From: an uncultured Paracoccus sp.
GTDB lineage: Bacteria > Pseudomonadota > Alphaproteobacteria > Rhodobacterales > Rhodobacteraceae
Reading direction: 5' to 3'
DNA length: 9,349 nt
Assembly (NCBI GenBank): GCA_937859005.1
Contig: CALLYR010000435.1
Span: 1 to 9,349 of the forward strand
Shown here: positions 8,073-9,349 of the stretch, one piece after another
Layout of the letters: each line of letters opens with the position of its first letter
Numbering within the stretch: position 1 is the stretch's first letter
Made by a program: the position numbers and the translations under genes
Notes under the pieces: model-generated
The model's input: the letters and a program-made list of their open reading frames with translations, nothing else
What the model was told of the DNA's origin: nothing
The model's database searches: none

Positions 8073-8087
8073 TTAACGCTTCCTCAA
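8073..8087 (+). promoter_or_regulatory. CtrA-like binding site upstream of comM
   Basis: TTAA CGCTTCC TCAA matches the alphaproteobacterial CtrA consensus TTAA-N7-TTAA with one mismatch and the exact 7-base spacing. It ends 45 bases before the comM ATG. A weak -10-like TATGCC at 8099-8104 would place the site over the -35 region, a usual activating position. In Rhodobacter capsulatus, CtrA is known to control competence genes including comM; applying that here is inference from motif and location. Confidence 0.5.
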
Positions 8088-8132
8088 CCACTCGCCGCTA
8101 TGCCCGGAGCGGAACGGGACAAGGGATTCGGC

Positions 8133-9349
8133 ATGGTCGCCATCGCCTATTCGGTGGCCTTCGACGGGATCGAGGCGCGGCTGGTCGAGGTGCAGGCCTC
8201 GGTCGCGCCGGGACTGCCCGCCTTTACCATCGTGGGCCTGCCCGACAAGGCGGTCAGCGAGGCGCGTGAACGCGTCCGCGCGGCCTTCGGGGCCATGTCG
8301 GTCGCGATGCCCTCGCGCCGCGTCACCGTCAACCTGTCGCCGGCCGACCTGCCCAAGGAAGGCTCGCATTTCGACCTGCCCATCGCGCTGGCGATCCTCG
8401 CGGCGCTGGAGGTCGTGCCGGCGGACGAACTTGAATCCATCGTGTCGCTGGGGGAACTGGCGCTGGACGGGCGGCTGGTGCCGGTCGTGGGCGCGCTGCC
8501 CGCCGCGATGGCGGCGGCCGAGGAGCAGCGCACCCTGATCTGCCCGCGCGACTGCGGGTCCGAGGCCGCCTGGGTCGGCGCGGTGCCGGTGGTGGCGCCC
8601 CCCAGCCTGCGCGCCGTGGTCGATCACCTGACCGGCCGCCCGCCTGTTGCGCCTGCGCGGCCGGGGCAGGTGAACCGGCCCGCCCGCGTCGTGGACATGG
8701 CCGACGTCCGGGGACAGGAACGGGCCAAGCGCGCGCTGGAAATCGCGGCGGCGGGGCGTCATCACCTGCTGATGGTCGGACCCCCCGGATCGGGCAAGTC
8801 GAGGCTGGCCGCGCGATTGCCGGGGCTGATGCCGGAACTGACGCCGACCGAGGCGCTGGAAACCTCGATGATCCACAGCCTTGCCGGGATGCTGACCGAC
8901 GGCGGCATCTCGCGCGAGGCGCCGTTCCGCGACCCCCACCACACTGCATCCATGGCGGCGATCGTGGGGGGCGGGCGCGGGGCCAGGCCGGGGGAAATCA
9001 GCCTGGCCCACAACGGGGTGCTGTTCCTGGACGAGTTGCCCGAGTTTTCGCGCCCCGTGCTGGAAACCCTGCGCCAGCCCATCGAGACGGGCGAGGTCGT
9101 GGTGGCCCGCGCCAATGCCCATGTCCGTTATCCCTGCCGGTTCCTTTTGATCGCGGCGGCCAATCCCTGCCGCTGCGGGTATCTGGCCGATGCCGCGCGC
9201 GCCTGTTCGCGGGCGCCGCAATGCGGGGCGGATTACATGGGGCGGCTGTCGGGGCCGCTGATGGACCGCTTCGACCTGCGGATCGAGGTGCCGGCGGTGT
9301 CGCTTGCCGATCTGGACCTGCCGGGCGCGGGCGAATCCAGCGCCGTGCT
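8133..9349 (+). CDS. comM: ComM/YifB family AAA+ ATPase (Mg-chelatase-like), C-terminus cut by window end
   Basis: ComM is a hexameric helicase that promotes branch migration during integration of DNA taken up by natural transformation (shown in Vibrio and related bacteria). I read an open frame of 405 codons to the last base; family members are about 500 aa, so roughly the last 100 residues are missing. Residues 1 to about 180 form the N-terminal YifB/ChlI domain, with GLPAFTIVGLPDKAVSEARERV and NLSPADLPKEGSHFDLPIA as hallmark segments. The ATPase core has Walker A GPPGSGKS (216-223), the block FRDPHHTAS, Walker B VLFLDE (296-301), and MDRFDL (377-382) with arginine R379. Cysteines at 346, 348, 358 and 364 (NPCRCGY region) form the small cysteine cluster typical of the family. 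The ATG has AAGGGA 6 bases upstream. A CtrA-like site precedes it, suggesting expression with competence or gene-transfer-agent functions rather than with gshB. Confidence 0.96.
   Translation, partial: MVAIAYSVAFDGIEARLVEVQASVAPGLPAFTIVGLPDKAVSEARERVRAAFGAMSVAMPSRRVTVNLSPADLPKEGSHFDLPIALAILAALEVVPADELESIVSLGELALDGRLVPVVGALPAAMAAAEEQRTLICPRDCGSEAAWVGAVPVVAPPSLRAVVDHLTGRPPVAPARPGQVNRPARVVDMADVRGQERAKRALEIAAAGRHHLLMVGPPGSGKSRLAARLPGLMPELTPTEALETSMIHSLAGMLTDGGISREAPFRDPHHTASMAAIVGGGRGARPGEISLAHNGVLFLDELPEFSRPVLETLRQPIETGEVVVARANAHVRYPCRFLLIAAANPCRCGYLADAARACSRAPQCGADYMGRLSGPLMDRFDLRIEVPAVSLADLDLPGAGESSAV

Noticed and set aside
7858..8091. 77-codon minus-strand frame in the gshB-comM gap
   Set aside because: GTG start without a ribosome site, no coding-type composition, and it overlaps the CtrA-like site and comM promoter region.

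Overview
The window is a gene-dense, very GC-rich piece of a bacterial chromosome. Protein motifs, strong GC bias at third codon positions and gene content point to an alphaproteobacterium, most likely Rhodobacterales (Paracoccus/Rhodobacter-like); this is inferred from reading the proteins, not from a search. No mobile elements, tRNA/rRNA genes or CRISPR repeats were seen.

Layout. Two gene blocks diverge from a 116-base intergenic region (5392-5507). Leftward (minus strand): a penicillin-binding-protein-activator-like lipoprotein (LppC/LpoA type, 4195-5391), glnD for the PII uridylyltransferase/uridylyl-removing enzyme (1379-4192), and murJ for the lipid II flippase (1-1373, cut by the window start). 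The three are separated by only 2 and 5 bases, so they are probably one operon. Rightward (plus strand): rsmI (16S rRNA C1402 2'-O-methyltransferase), yraN (UPF0102 nuclease-fold protein, overlapping rsmI by 11 bases) and gshB (glutathione synthetase). After a 277-base gap comes comM/yifB (AAA+ helicase of the Mg-chelatase-like family), cut by the window end. The lipoprotein-rsmI-yraN neighbourhood resembles the enterobacterial yraL-lpoA-yraN cluster.

The main anomaly is in glnD. Its reading frame is intact over 937 codons except for one in-frame TAG at 3506-3508 (codon 229), just after the nucleotidyltransferase core. It splits the gene into a 228-aa N-terminal part and a part carrying the HD and both ACT domains. 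No frameshift or lost sequence is visible, so it looks like a recent point nonsense mutation or a base-call error. If real, it should impair PII signalling and could reduce expression of the downstream, probably essential, murJ.

A second point of interest is a CtrA-like site (TTAA-N7-TCAA, 8073-8087) 45 bases upstream of comM. This fits the known CtrA control of DNA-uptake genes in gene-transfer-agent-producing Rhodobacterales. I did not find a credible previously undescribed system; most of the window is conserved housekeeping DNA.
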